Positions 36,209 through 49,034 of a stretch of 64,000 nt of DNA are shown piece after piece. How positions within the stretch are numbered: position 1 is the first letter of the stretch; every line of letters begins with the position of its first letter. Under the pieces are notes generated by a model, which was given only the letters and a program-made list of their open reading frames with translations, did no database searches and had not been told where the DNA came from. The position numbers and the translations under genes were made by a program. This DNA comes from Sthenelais limicola (Eukaryota > Annelida > Polychaeta > Phyllodocida > Sigalionidae): assembly GCA_942159475.1 (NCBI GenBank), contig OW804097.1, positions 11,409,172 through 11,473,171 of the forward strand, in the 5' to 3' direction.

Positions 36209-36720
36209 GTGGCTTAAAATGAAGAGAGGAGAAGAAGATGGGGAGGAGGCGGAAGAGGAAAAAAAGTAAGTTTGAAATGTATATTATTAATAAATTATAG
36301 ATGGATTAAATAGGAAATGTTCAGATAGGAGATGTTCACTTAATGATTTATTGCAAAAATAAGTAAAATAAATATTTTAGTCAGTGTGGGATATGTTTGA
36401 TAGAATAAAAGGTGATAGTAAAGGAGGGTAAATTATTTTTTAATTGTTATTATTTGTTCAATGTGAATGATTATGCTTATTGTTTATTTAAAGTGTATAG
36501 TGTAGTCGTACGTGAGAGGGAGGGCAGAGGAGTAGCAGGTGGAGAAGTAAGTTTGAAATGTATATGTTTAATAAATAATAGATCAATTATGACATTATTT
36601 TATTGTTAATATTTGTTGAAATTATGTGAATGAATTGTAGTTGATAAAGATTTTGTTGTTGTTTATTTACAGTGTATATTTGGAGGAGGAGTAGAAGTCG
36701 TGGAGGAGGAATTGTAAATG
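36209..36720 (+). other. Possible duplicated charged mini-exons, unconfirmed
   Basis: Three segments look exon-like: 36209-36268 (acceptor TTGACAG, acidic EEDGEEAEEE, GTAAGT donor), about 36492-36546 (Arg/Gly/Glu-rich, GTAAGT donor) and about 36673-36720 (acceptor TTTACAG, Gly/Arg or Glu-rich, stop). The donors share the downstream sequence TAAGTTTGAAATGTATAT, so the intron was duplicated. The phases do not chain cleanly, and purine-rich low complexity could explain the open frames. Confidence 0.2.
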
Positions 36721-37097
36721 AGTGAATAAAATGATTATTTAAAATTTATGGATGTCTATGTGATGTTTGTAGTGGTGTGGTATTAGTGAATAGTTTAATA
36801 TAAGAAAAAAAATAAAAAGAATGGGACGAGTCAAACAAACAAAATTTTAATTTTAGAATTACAATTTGACAGAGACAGTGGAGAGGGAAAGGATTTTACA
36901 GAGATGGAAAAAAGGGCGATATTTTATGAATGGTTGATTTAATTTGATTGGAAATGCTGGAGTCAGCATAATATAAATATGAGAGAGGAAACAAATTAAA
37001 TGGAGAGGTGGGCGTCGGTTGCACTAGAGAGGAAGCAAAATGTCTTAGGTTGTGGCGCGAGCATAGGGCGCCACACCGGAGGGTTGGGAGTGTGAGC

Positions 37098-38790
37098 ATT
37101 TTTTATCCGAATTAAAGTAAGAAGTTTATATTATCATTTTGAAAAATATTTAACAAAACAAAATGGTTAAAATGGACAAGAGAGTAAATAAAACGCTCTG
37201 CCTTCTGGGGGAATATGGGGGCGCCACACAAGAGGCCTTAATGGGTGGGATAGTGTCGCGCAAGCGTGAGTCAAAAAGTTGGCATGTCTGAGAAAATAAT
37301 TAAGGTGTGAGTGTTTGGTCTATCAAAATATTTATGTTCATTTTTGTTGTCACACTATACGAATGGGTAAAGGAGAGATGCCAAGTGTCCCGATTTGTCC
37401 GGGAAAGTCCCGAAAATTAGCCCTTTGTCTCGCGTCCCGCCCGCAGACAACTTTGTCCCGGAAAAATGTAATTTTGACCAGATAATATTTAACCCCTAAA
37501 AATAATTAAAATGCACCAGAGAGCAAGCAAAATCTCTTAGCGTCTGGGGCGCTAGGCGGGCCCCAGACACAATGCATCATGGGTTGGGATACAGTACCGG
37601 TACTATTAAGTTATCATCAGAGCTCATGTTCACAAATTGAAAGGGAAGTACCATAACGAAATTCCAATCACAATATAACAATTATTACATACATAAAGAT
37701 ATTCCAAATATAATTAATTCATGTATATCATTGGAAGTGTTTGTGTATGGGGGGTGGGGGTGGAGTGGCCCCCTCCCTGACCATAATTTTGCGTTGAAAA
37801 AGTATTCAGAGGTGCCAACTTTTACGATTTAAGCGTCAAAATACAATGCTACGATCTGTATGACCAAAATTACGATTTTTGAGACATTTAGGAGCAAAAC
37901 ATGCCCTGCCAACAGGCCGTCAAGACTTCATACACTTGATTGAACAATCTTTCTGGCTATCTCATTAACTCATCATAATGCCTACTAACATTTTCAGAAA
38001 CTATATAATCTTACTTAGATTTTTTTTTAAAATACCACTGATATATCGTGGAAGTTCTCTTGTCGTTAAATTGTTATAATATATATTCAATATTTAATTA
38101 AATGATAATTTGCTACACATTTGAAAAATTGATATTTCACAAGTATTGATGGGTGACTAAACATAAAGGATATTAGAACTTTTAATGCATAAGGGATTGC
38201 CCTCAAAATGAGCAGAACGCACTAAAAAGGCACTACATTTGCTCAAAATTTTGTGCGGGAGCAGACCCCGTACGACTACGTGGTACCTTGGCTCGACTAC
38301 GCTGTAAGATATCCCAATTTTTGATAAATTTTGATCGAAAAATATTAAACCAATACCTCTATTTACTAGCGCACGTGTGTGTATATTAAGGCTCTATACA
38401 TATACCTGGAAATTCTGGTTCAGGTATCCATCACTTGCCAAAACATTATTTAACTTTATATAGTTTGTCCGGCTAAAAATCATAAATAGCCACCTTACAC
38501 AAAAATTAGTGACATCCCTGGATCTGCTAGGTAGAAGTGAAAAATCTATACAATTGTAGCACTGAAGTCTCTAAGGAAATTATTGATATATTTTTATTTT
38601 TTTATGTGAATCAAAGTAAGAAGTTTATATTATCATTTGGACAATATTTAACGCCCCAAAATGCTTAAAATGCACCAGAGAGCAAAGAAAAAGCTCTGGC
38701 TTCTGGGGCCCTAGGCGCGCCCCAGACCCCACGCCTCAATGGCTGGGATAGTGTCCCGCAAGCCTGAGTAAAAAAGTTGGCATCTCTGGT
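37098..38790 (+). repeat. Three copies of a dispersed repeat
   Basis: Segments at about 37098-37290, 37485-37600 and 38607-38790 share AAAGTAAGAAGTTTATATTA (first and third copies), AAAATGCACCAGAGAGCAA, a TCTGGGGC.CTAGGCG block and GGGATA. The copies have diverged substantially. The end of the second copy (GATGCATTGTG complement, TACCGGTACTATTAAG region) reappears inverted at about 35300-35345, next to the LINE fragment. No coding content. The remaining sequence to about 39,900 shows no gene; AT-rich short frames there are not supported. Confidence 0.65.
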
Positions 38791-39060
38791 AAAGTAAAAA
38801 GATGGTGTCTGTGGCGAGTAATGGAGTAAAGAATATATGAATGGGTAAGATAAGATAAATAAGAAGAAATAAATGGTAGAGTGTTATGCTGGCAGATATA
38901 TAGGGAATAAAAGGAGTTTGAGTTAAATGTGGGATTGACAGTGACACGTGAGATTGACAGTGACGCGGGTGATGTAAAATTGAGAGTGAGAGTCAGGCGA
39001 TAATAAGGGAATGAAGAAGGCGATATAAAGAACAGAATGGTAATAGAATGTTAGGGCATT

Positions 39061-39078
39061 GGGGGGGGGGGGGGGGGG
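39061..39078. repeat. Poly(G) run
   Basis: Eighteen consecutive G on the plus strand, a site of likely length polymorphism or assembly error. Confidence 0.9.
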
Positions 39079-40320
39079 TAAATAAAATGTAATAAGGTTG
39101 AATTGATGATTAATATAATGTATAAAGATAGTATTACGTATATATGGGTTAACAATAGTAATTAGTTAGGTGAGTTAGTTTAGGTCAGTTGGAAAGATTG
39201 GTAGGAAAGGTGAGAGGAGTAGAGTAGAGCAAAAAGTGTAGGGGTAGAATGCTATATGTATTTGTCAAAGGAGAGAAGTTTATGTAATAGTTCAAGTTAG
39301 ATTGAAATAATGACGAATATGTGAACTTACTGATTATGGTAGTGGTAGTGTATGTGGATGTGAAGATGTTGTAGAAAAGAGAACAATGTACTAAGAAGAC
39401 ATGTGTTTTCGCCGTGCGAAGACACATAGCGCTTTAGTAGAATTGGGGATGCGTGCGCGTAGCATTACATCATAGGTTAAATAGGTCGGGTGCGAATGCG
39501 TGCGCGTCACGTCAGGATTAAATAGGTCGGCTTGACACAGTAAAGGTGCATATTTAGTCGGCAATATTTTAAATATGAATATGTAGAAAGGCGTTTTTAT
39601 TTGAGAGTGGCAGGAGGCGGCGATATGCATTGGAGAGAAGAGATGAATGATCAAATTGATCGAATCATAAGTTAGGGCAATTGGAAAAGTATATGGACGA
39701 TGAGAAAATTATATTCTAATTGTAATTTTATTTTCGTAACAAAAAAGTGCTGTCACCTGTCGATATAAAGGCACATGTAAAATTTAGTTAACATATGCCC
39801 ACGATATCGCCACCTAGTGATTAAGATGTGCATCGAAGTAGTCTATATCTAAGGATGAAAGAAAGTCTTAAGCAGTGGGGTTGGCACTTGTCGATATGGG
39901 TTAAGACTGGCTTTTAGCATAAGGAAAGTCTAAGGTAAGACTTCCTTTTAGCGAAAGAAAAGACCGCGTTGGCCGGCTCCCCAAAGGAACATGTTAGTTT
40001 CCTGGAACAAAGGACTTATCCAACAAAGGACTTATCCAACAACTCCACGGCAGCCTTCATCTACCACACAGTTTTTTGTTTTTTTTAAAGATTTTATTTA
40101 TCCAGCATCTCAAGACATGAATCACAATAAAACAGTCGAGAACAGGTAACACTAGTAAATTGTGGCCTTCTACCTGCTGCTGCAGTCTACATTAACAATT
40201 TTAGAAAAATGAACTAACACAACTATCTAAAACATATAATGGATGGTACGATACATGGTAATACACAATAAAAATAAGTTGGACACAATAAAAAAAAAAA
40301 ATTGATAGTGTGATACAATA

Positions 40321-40351
40321 CAATAATAATAATAATAATAATAATAATAAT
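40321..40351. repeat. (AAT)n microsatellite
   Basis: A run of about ten AAT units immediately 5' of the glycosyltransferase remnant. Confidence 0.95.
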
Positions 40352-40371
40352 TATGATTAGAATACTCATGA

Positions 40372-41259
40372 CTTATTCACCCTGAAGCATGTGAGGAAGC
40401 CTCAGAGATTGAACTGATCACTTTAGTCACAACCATACCCTCAGAACACGAACAGCGACAAGTGGTACGAGGAACTTGGGGGAAGCGACAGACTCATTTC
40501 AGGGCGATATTTTTGTTCGGTATCGGATGGTCTGAGGAGGAACAGACAATAATCAACAGAGAAAAGTTATTGTTTGGTGACATTTTACAAGAAAGTTACA
40601 TAGATTCTTACTATAATTTGTCATTGAAAGTTTTAAGTGGTTTCCACTGGACTGCTAGAAACTGTCAACGAGTGAAATACATCCTGTGGACTGCAGTCGA
40701 TACAGTCAACAACATTGATGGAATGATGCATAAGCTCAAGTCAAGGCCAAAATGGCCACTGGCTCTGATAGGCTATTGCTATGTCAGAGGATTGCCAAAA
40801 ATAAAAAAATCATCTTCAGGTCTGGGGAAATGGTTTATGACAAAAAATGAAGATCCACATACACGTTCACCCCCATTTTGTGTAGGAAGCTCATTTTTGC
40901 TGACACTTGAGACAATGCATCTTATTCAAAAGCACTCAGTAAATGTGCCACATTTTGTTCTAGAGGATGTGTACTTTGGAATGGTGTTACAGCAAGCTTT
41001 ATATAATAAGACTGTTGTTAATGTAAGGCATAATGATCCTCCGTGCACCACCGGTACACAGGTTGTGTCGACTGTATCCAGCCTGGTTAAGTTATCATGG
41101 GTTCACCAGTGCTCCACACATGAGCTGGTTTATACACAACTGTACAGTATCATCGGATTGAGCTATTTATGTTATAGTTTTTTTAGAAAATGTACAATTA
41201 CCAGCTGTACACTTTCAGTGAATTCTGCTAAATTAGACAGTAAAAATGGTCAATTATGA
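40372..41259 (+). pseudogene. GT31 beta-1,3-glycosyltransferase remnant
   Basis: An uninterrupted frame from 40372 to 41259 shows the GT31 block order: EIELITLVTTIPSEHEQRQ followed by VVRGTWG, then DILQESYIDSYYNLSLKVL, GFHW, GLGKWF and LEDVYFG. These enzymes add Gal or GlcNAc in beta-1,3 linkage in the Golgi. The metal-binding DDD expected in 'KTDDDxxxNID' reads AVD here (ILWTAVDTVNNID), removing two of the three aspartates. No ATG lies before the TWG block, no N-terminal membrane anchor is present, and the upstream sequence is a microsatellite. The last about 25 codons run into a MITE fragment. I read it as a truncated, inactive copy, although the absence of stops suggests it is not very old. 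An active enzyme with an upstream exon is less likely. Confidence 0.8.
41180..41246. mobile_element. Fragment of MITE family A
   Basis: TTAGAAAATGTACAATTACC, then AGCTGTACACTTTCAGT, then TCTGCTAAATTAGAC match one end of the family seen complete at 48487-48725. It fuses to the end of the GT31 remnant. Confidence 0.8.
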
Positions 41260-41260
41260 T

Positions 41261-41423
41261 AGGATGTAACGAGGTTGGTTTCTGCCTTACTGTACACGAT
41301 GGTCACAAGTTTTTTTCGACCAGGGATCTCAAGAGAAGCCGCATGCTTCGAGTGAGATGCCTGGTCGAAAACAACGAGTGGCCATCGTGTACAGTAAGTC
41401 AGAAACTAACCGAGTTACATCCT
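41261..41423. mobile_element. Palindromic foldback MITE (family C)
   Basis: The arms start AGGATGTAAC and end GTTACATCCT; GTACACGATGG faces CCATCGTGTAC, and CGACCAGG faces CCTGGTCG in the centre. Nearly the whole 163 bp is self-complementary. The central GGGATCTCAAG region is the loop. Confidence 0.9.
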
Positions 41424-41429
41424 ATTTTT

Positions 41430-43540
41430 ATACCACGATCTCATGTTGTAAAATAAATGAATAAACAAACTATTTATTTACCTCGCTTCTCTCCAATGTT
41501 CCGCCATATTGATTTGGTTTATGCCAAATCACTAAACAAGCGTATAACTGATTGGCTAATCAACGACGGCACGGTGGCATATGACGTCACGAATGGGCGT
41601 GACGTCATGAGCGAGCATAACCTCAACCAATTAGAATGCTTCTTAGATTTAGGCCAAAAAAAGTTCATATTTTCACGCGTGGATCCTTTCAACAAAACAC
41701 CATGGCATGTATTCACTCATTTGCAGTGTGTACAAGCCCCGATCGTGGTATTAACTAGATTTGATATTGCCTTGATTCAAATAATCTGTTTGGTTATGTT
41801 TGGCAAGTAAAATCCCTGATTCCAAGAACAAACTTTTTGGGTTATATCAACAAGACATGTATGATAAGGTGTTAAACTTTCTAGACATATCTGTCCCATA
41901 TTTAAGATGTTTTAATCTTTCATAGCATTTTCTCCTTTCCTTCTAACACTCTCCAATGCAATTTCTTAACTTGGTGTTTGAAACGGTGTTAAACATATTT
42001 CAGTACATTATTATAATTTTCTATTTCTCATGTTTTAAGGTGTTTCAAAGCATTTTCGCCCTTCCTTCATTGGTACTGTATTATTGTTGATAAGTTGTAG
42101 TAGCATTAAACATAATTCAGATCCAGCAACATATCTCAGAATTCTTTAGTAGAGTATAACCATGTGTACTGAACCGCATATTCGTAGGGGTGTTGTAATT
42201 CTTGCCTATGTTCTCTCCAATGTCTGTGTGGCCATTATTGCACATCTGTGTTTCAGCTCCAGCTTAATAATAATTGATATTAAATAATGATATTTCGTGA
42301 TCATATAGTTTACTTCTGCGAGAATAAATGTATTATGAATATGGATAGCAGGAGATGGGAGGAAATGAACTAAAGCGACTGGATAATTATTAAAGTTAAA
42401 GGATCAGGGATTGAAATATTCTGTTCCAAACGCAGCTCCGAGATATAACATCAAGAGTGAAATACTTCTTCTATATACCCTTTATTCCTCCTTGCAATTG
42501 TGTGCTGGGTTGAAGACCTTGCTCCTTAGCCGGTTCAAGAACAGGTTCATCAAGATAATCAATGATTTCCAACACAAGGTAACATTATGTTTGCAATACA
42601 AAACAGGAATAATATAATAAATATAATAATCACATAAGTACAAACTTGAACATAAATGGTGAAATCTATAAGAAATAACTTGGTAGAAATCCAGAAGGTA
42701 TAAAATAAATGATTAATTAATAATGAATTACTCAGTTATATAAAGTTCAAATATTGGTCTGCCTTACAATGTATACCCCAGTGGCGTCCGGAGGTACTAC
42801 ACAGAGGTGCCCGGATCTGGAGCTGGAGACGGAGCTAACTGGAGCTCAGTAGAAATAATAGCAGAAATGCTTCCAATATTATTTTAAATGCACGCATCAT
42901 TACAGGCCCGAGTTGAGGCCTTTTGTGAGAGAATAACAGTAATAAAGAGATATTCGTTAACACCAGGTTTTATTACTTAAACACCAGGTCAAAGCAATAT
43001 AGTAACAGCTTGATTTGAGCAACTGATATTTCAGACCTCGTCTTGTACTTGTGTATGAATGTTTTTATTATATGCGCATGCTATATGAGAGGTGCTATAA
43101 GTGGGGTGCTATAAAAATATTCATATAGGAGGCGTCCTATAAAAATGTAGTTGTCAGAAAATAGCTCTGTTGATATGCTTCGCGGAGCTTTGGCTCTCTG
43201 TGAAGCATTTAACAAATCCCCGCGATCGGTAATCCACCCGTGATTCTGGTACTATGATTAGAGAAATACATAATAAAAACCATCATTAAATAGAGCATTA
43301 AATTCTCTATCGAATGATATAAGTTTTATTAATGTAGCTCAAGAAATGGCCACAATATGAACGTTTTAATTCAACAATATGAGGCAAGGCTGTCAGCGAG
43401 GCTGTCAGTGGGGCTGTCAGTGGGGCTGTCAGTGGGGCTGTCAGTGGGGCTGTCAGCGGGGCAGCAGGGCTCTCTGTGCTTCTTTAATATTTTTCAGTGA
43501 TATCTAATGACATAATGATCAAATTTTATGCACATATAAT
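41430..43540. other. Intergenic sequence, no supported gene
   Basis: Several open frames of 65-117 codons show no domain and no consistent splice signals. About 41758-41800 (GATATTGCCTTGATTCAAAT then CTGTTTGGTTATGTT) matches MITE family A internal sequence. Nothing else was recognised. Confidence 0.5.
43387..43466. repeat. Minisatellite, 13-bp unit, six copies
   Basis: GGGGCTGTCAGTG-type units follow one another with small changes (AGCGAGG, AGCGGGG at the ends). Confidence 0.92.
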
Positions 43541-43546
43541 AAATAT

Positions 43547-43683
43547 AGAATGGAACTCGCCGGCAATAATCGAAAATTTATTGGACTTGATTCATCCACA
43601 TAAGCAGTCTGCCTACGGCATCGTGCTTATGTGGACGAATCTCATCCAATAAATTTTTTATTATTGCCGGCTGGTCCCATTCT
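43547..43683. mobile_element. Palindromic foldback MITE (family D)
   Basis: The left end, AGAATGGAACTCGCCGGCAA, and right end, TTGCCGGCTGGTCCCATTCT, are inverted copies with small mismatches. CCACATAAGCA faces TGCTTATGTGG near the centre. Length about 137 bp. Confidence 0.9.
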
Positions 43684-43846
43684 CTCTATGTATAGCATCT
43701 CCTCCTGCTGGAAGAGGCCGGCATTAGGCGTTAAGGCTTTAGTACAGATACCCTCCATTGCTGCAGCATGGTGTTTGCGTGTTACGTGGATAGTAAGATA
43801 TGGCGGACTCACTACAAGTGTACATTATTACATTGATTCTGTTTGA

Positions 43847-45430
43847 TGGTATATATATACAGCAGTACAATTAAGTAGAGAAGATGATGGAGAGAATAGA
43901 AATACATTTTCGCTAGTGCCAATAGAATTGAAAGAAATATTACAGCTTGTAAGGGGAACCAGTAAGTACAAAGCATCGGGGATACCATATATGCCCACTA
44001 AAGTACTGAAGCCAATTTTTATCAAACTAAGCATGCAGCTACTGTATCTATTTAATTTGTCAATAGATACTGGTCAGGTACCACTAAACTTCAAAAATGC
44101 GCAAATTACGCCACTCCATAAAGATGGAAACAGAACAGAACCGGGAAACTTCAGACCTATTTCGGTAATCACCCTTCCGGCAAAAATTTTAGAGAAGTGT
44201 ATCCAAAAGCAGTTTTATAATTATCTTGAAGAAGAAAATCTTTTATATGAACATCAGTACGGGTTTCGTCAGGGGATATCCCTAAACGATGCGCATTATA
44301 AGTTATTCTCTGAAGTGTATCAAAACCTCAATAAGAAAGAAATATCAGCCTTGGCGTATCTGGACCTAAAAAAGGCCTTCAATACGGTGGATCATATAAG
44401 GCTTTTACAAAAACTTGAAAAGATAGGGGTAGATAATAAGGCACTAGAATGGTTCACAAACTACCTGAGTGATCGAAAACAGGCAGTAGTTGTAAATAAG
44501 ATGACGTCGGATAGGAAAGAGGTAGAATGTGGGGTACCTCAGGGGACAGCTTTGGGGCCATTACTGTTCCAGGTGTACATAAACGATCTAAACCAGTGGA
44601 TTAGGTACTCAAACATAATACTGTTCGCAGACGACACTGTAATTTACAACACAAATAAAGAGAAACAGATCATAGAAACGGAAATGAAATTTGACCTAAA
44701 CAGAGTAAATCTGTGGTGTAGGGAGAATAAAATATCTCTAAATATTAAGAAAAGTAAAATAATGGAGATAAGTAGAAAAAGGCAGGTACCAGAGATAAAT
44801 GAAACAAGATTTCACATAGGAGAGACCGAAATAGAGAGAACGAAATCTTACAAGTATCTTGGTGTAACCATAGATGATAAGCTAACGTTTAAGCAGCATC
44901 TCGCTATGAGAATAGGAACTGCTAGAAATAAAATACACAAGCTAGCACAACTGAGAGAATCTGCAGGGGATAATACCCTACTGACAATTTATAAGGTAGC
45001 TATACGCCCTATTATAGAATTTGGCGATTCATTATATAGCGGAGGTAACCAATCAGGGATTGCAAAACTACAAGTTTTGCAAAACTCAGTGGTGAGAATA
45101 GTAAAGAATCTTGTGAAAAGAACAAATACGGATGCAGCTCATGCGGAGTTAGGCCTCCAAAAGCTTGATGTACGCAGGAAATCCCATCTGCTTGAAATGG
45201 GTTTTAAATTAGCTCAAAACAAGAAATACATAGACAATAGAGAAATAAACCTTAGGAGTCTGGTTGGAGGAAAGAATATGAAAGTGGTAAATCCCACTTC
45301 AGAAAGAGTGAAAAAGTCTTTTATATATACAATACCTACACTCTGGAACAGTGTGGCCCCAAAGCAACAGAATTTAAGTAGTATTAAGGAATTTAGGAGG
45401 TTTTTAAAGAAGGAATATGATCCTGGTTAG
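43847..45430 (+). mobile_element. 5'-truncated LINE with intact reverse-transcriptase frame
   Basis: One open frame runs from just after a stop at 43844-43846 to TAG at 45430 (about 527 codons). RT blocks in order: NFRPISVITLPAKILEK, YGFRQGISLNDA, AYLDLKKAFNTVDH (motif A), GVPQGTALGPLLFQVYIND, FADDT (catalytic box), then KYLGVTIDDKLTFKQHL and the thumb/connection region to RRFLKKEYD. There is no endonuclease domain, so the copy lost its 5' part on insertion, as usual for target-primed reverse transcription. The frame is undamaged, suggesting a young insertion. About 630 bases of 3' sequence lead to a (TA)n run at 46065. A jockey/CR1/L2-like LINE is likely; the clade is unresolved. Confidence 0.9.
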
Positions 45431-46061
45431 GAAATGAGAAAAGTCAACCCAGGGTATTACTAGTAAAGGCAAATAGTGTTTATTTGCAGTAAACTCTGGA
45501 CACATGACTTTAGTGGAAATTGTATAAGGAAGGTTAATACAATTACAAATAGAGGTAAAAAGTTATTATGATCAATGTGAATGAAATGACTTTTAGGAGA
45601 GGAAGGAACTCACTCAGAAAGTATCCAAATGTATAAAGGAAGATAATGGGCTGAATGCAATCAGATATAAGTAAAATTTATATAGACGATCGAAGATAGA
45701 AAAGGAGAAATAAAACACTCGGCAAGAGTGATAAGGGGGGAAATTAAGGGCAAACTGCTATACCAGTTATGTAGTTATAATTAAGTTAAAAATAATTCTT
45801 CTAAAAAGAGGGTTAAAACCTTCTAAAAAATTGTACGAGTCTTCACAAAATGTAATGATAAGTGAACTCTTGGAATAAGAAATGTCATGTAAAATGTTAT
45901 TGTTGAATTGGAATTAATATTAACTAAATGTTTGAGAGTAAAAGGATCCACATGTATTATCACAATATGCCAGCGGAAGCCCGGGAAGAGCAGCAATGCG
46001 TTGAGGGGCACTTATCCATTTTCTCATCATTTATTGTAACCGTCCATTGAGAAATAAAAAT

Positions 46062-46064
<3 letters not shown>

Positions 46065-46113
<49 letters not shown>
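46065..46113. repeat. (TA)n microsatellite
   Basis: About 24 TA units after AATAAAAATCTTTATATA. Possibly the simple-repeat tail of the LINE upstream. Confidence 0.95.
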
Positions 46114-46115
<2 letters not shown>

Positions 46116-46118
46116 TAT

Positions 46119-46357
46119 ATGGGTCAGATTTTCAGAAAATGTACAATTCGCCTTCACCAATCCTCTCAAATAACCCACATTTAAGACAAAAATGAGCTTC
46201 AAAATGCAGTTTAACATAACAGAACTGATACTTTAAATCAATGGTATACCAAATATATTCAGATATATCCGGTATTCTTCATTTTTCAGCCTAATTTAGG
46301 AGAATTTCCTGAATGTGTAGAGCTGCCAATTGTACATTTTCGTAAAATCTGACCCAT
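46119..46357. mobile_element. MITE family A, full-length copy
   Basis: Terminal inverted repeats ATGGGTCAGATTTTC... and ...AAATCTGACCCAT enclose about 239 bp, flanked by TAT/ATA. The internal order GAAAATGTACAATT, CAAATAACCCA and GTACATTTTC is shared with the other family members. Confidence 0.92.
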
Positions 46358-46737
46358 ATGTGATTATAGACTCAATTATATATGAGTCATATCATTTCCT
46401 TTGTACAATAATTTATTTTTCTATTCAAGCAAGAGATTTCATGTAAATCTTGAACAGGTCTAGTTAGATTATCACGTAGGCAAAGATATTGGCTGGCATT
46501 TGGCACATTGTTCTCAATAACCATGGGCTGGCATTAGATCTGATGAAGTGTTCCAGAAAATCTGCGATCAATAAAGTGGGTGAATCATTCACAATAGAAC
46601 CACTTGGCAACATTCCCTCACTTCCTATATAAATTCTCAGGAGGGGGGCTGTGGCTTTGTATATAATTATAACCATCAGGGATTGATTGGATTTCCTATC
46701 ATTACCTTTGAAATGATTTGATTATTCGTGATGTGTT

Positions 46738-47135
46738 TCAGGAAAATGAGTCATAAGTCGCAAAATATGGATTTTGAGATATCACCATATTTGAAAAGAG
46801 GAGATCAAGCCGATTCTAATGGTAGTAAACACTAGGACATCATAATAGTGTTTCTATATTTAATCTTGATTAAATTTTTTTTTGAAAAAAAAATTATTCA
46901 AATTTTTTGGGTGGATAATTACTAATTAAGTACCTAAATGTACTCCCTAAGGTGACCTTAGAAATGCATAGATACATTTATTACATGACCTTGAAATTTT
47001 GTACACGTATCACTGTTACTAGTGGCATTAAGCACCCCAGAAATTAGAACATTCCAACAAAGATATTTAATAAATAAATCACTTTGAAACATATCCATTT
47101 TGTGACTTATGACTCATTTTCCTGAAACACATCAC
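46738..47135. mobile_element. MITE family B, full-length copy
   Basis: Ends GTGATGTGTTTCAGGAAAAT and ATTTTCCTGAAACACATCAC are inverted copies; the inverted match continues inward as GAGTCATAAGTCGCAAAAT against ATTTTGTGACTTATGACTC. Length about 398 bp. Confidence 0.92.
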
Positions 47136-47267
47136 ATTTGATTGATTCATTATACCAGAAATAGCAGGTAGCCAGCCTTATAGCTTCATACATACATGGC
47201 GAGTCTGTGCGAAGGATAGTGACTGCAGAAAAAACATGCACTCTAGAAGTAACTCTCTGCCTTGACT

Positions 47268-47342
47268 AGAGGTTTAACACCTCTAGACTATCAGAGGTTT
47301 AACACCTCTAGACTATCAGAGGTTTAACACCTCTAGACTATC
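47268..47342. repeat. Three 25-bp tandem repeats
   Basis: GAGGTTTAACACCTCTAGAC plus TATCA repeated three times; each unit contains the small palindrome GAGGTTTAACACCTC. Confidence 0.92.
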
Positions 47343-47354
47343 AGTCTTAATATG

Positions 47355-47568
47355 AGGGTCAGATTTTTAGAAAATGTACAATTCAACTTTGCCAATATTC
47401 TCAAATAACCCAAATTTCAGACGAAAATAAAGTTCAAAGTACAGTTCAACCTAACCAAACAGATTATACTCCAATTTACCTAGTATTGACCAAATTACAG
47501 TCTAATTTAGCAGAATTTACTAAATGTGTACAGCTGCCAATTGTACATTTTCTGGAAATCTGACCCAT
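47355..47568. mobile_element. MITE family A copy
   Basis: Starts GAGGGTCAGATTTTTAG and ends GAAATCTGACCCAT; about 214 bp, same internal blocks as the copy at 46119-46357. Confidence 0.88.
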
Positions 47569-47847
47569 GAGATAATATCAATCTGAATTCATCGTTCTTT
47601 GATATCATGTCATTGATACATTATGTAAATAGCCAGGAAACTTCTATTGTAGTATTTTAATGTAAATCTGTTTCGGCTATCACCAACCACCCAGGAACCC
47701 ACTGGGAGACTTGGAACTTAGGTTTCAAAACTGGGCCCTCCTTTTTGTAATCACCATTGATGCAAATACAAGTTTTTTGATTGAATTGAATTGTAATTCA
47801 TAGATCTACTGCCACTGTTGTGGTTAAAACAGATGAGCGTGACAGTT

Positions 47848-48080
47848 TGAATGATAAGATAAGATAAGATAAGATAAGAAAATCTTTTATTTGCCTATTT
47901 AAAATACAAAGAGATGACAAAAGGGTCGACATGTCTATATGAAAAGTAAATTCCATTTCTACCGACAGTTACCTTTAATTTAGAAGGCCTATTTACTGTA
48001 TACGACTGAGGCTAGGATTAAATATGGGATAAAATATAAAACAATAAAGAAGCGAGATGAGAGAATTATCAGATGGATCT
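47848..48080 (-). mobile_element. Probable LINE 3' end with (GATAA)n tail
   Basis: A GATAA run of about six units, then GAAAATCTTTTATTTGCC, reads on the minus strand as an AATAAA-type region followed by a TTATC repeat tail, typical of LINE 3' ends. Upstream sequence has no identifiable RT. Confidence 0.35.
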
Positions 48081-48486
48081 ACAACTAACAAGTGTTTAAA
48101 TATATATAGACATTTTCCAATAATATACTTTATTGGTTGGTAAAACAGTTGTTTTGAGTATTATAAAGATAACTCGTGAGTAAGACTGCACTTGATGTAC
48201 TTTCACAATGCTTACATAGATCATAAGAGATTAATAAGTATGCGATTCAGTGATAGGTAGATTATATGTACTATATTATATATATATATAATGCTTTTAT
48301 TCAATATAATTCATACAGTTACAGAGATATGAAAAATAATGAACAGGGTTTTGGTCCTCTGCCCCCTCGCAGGTCTTCCTCGATTAGTTGGTTTGGAAAC
48401 CTTATTTTACACAATAGGGTTGAGGAGAGCTTCAGATTTACTTCCAGAAAGCTTCACAGATCATGACAGATGAAGATGATCTCGAT

Positions 48487-48725
48487 ATGGGTCAGATTTC
48501 CAGAAAATGTACAATTGGCAGCTCTACACATTCAGTAAATTCTGCTAAATTCTGCTGCAATTTGGTCAAAACTAGGTAAATTCGAGTATATTCGGCATTG
48601 CATTGATTCTAGCTATCTGTTAGGTTAGGTTGAACTGTATTTTGGACTTTATTTTGGTCTGAAATTTGGGTTATTTGAGAAGACTGGCGAAGTTGAATTG
48701 TACATTTTCTGAAAATCTGACCCAT
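48487..48725. mobile_element. MITE family A, full-length copy
   Basis: ATGGGTCAGATTTCCAG at the start and GAAAATCTGACCCAT at the end; about 239 bp, opposite internal orientation to the copy at 46119-46357. Confidence 0.92.
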
Positions 48726-49034
48726 ATAACAAAACCAACAATACACCGAAAACACATCATTTCTACACTATGAAGGATAACAACCTGGGCCTATAGCCAC
48801 TACAAAGTGATATTCCTTCAACTGTACAATCTAGATTTTATTACTAGAAAAATCAAATAGATAAACTAGAGGATCAAAACTTCAGCATATTCATCTTCCA
48901 GTCTCATTTTGACCATGCGTCATAGTGGATTAGATAATATAAATAGTATGCGAAATGAATCAACAAAGCATCACCGTCAAGTAAAATAATTGTACAACTC
49001 TGTTTAAAATGTGACATTATGTGGGGGGGGGGGG

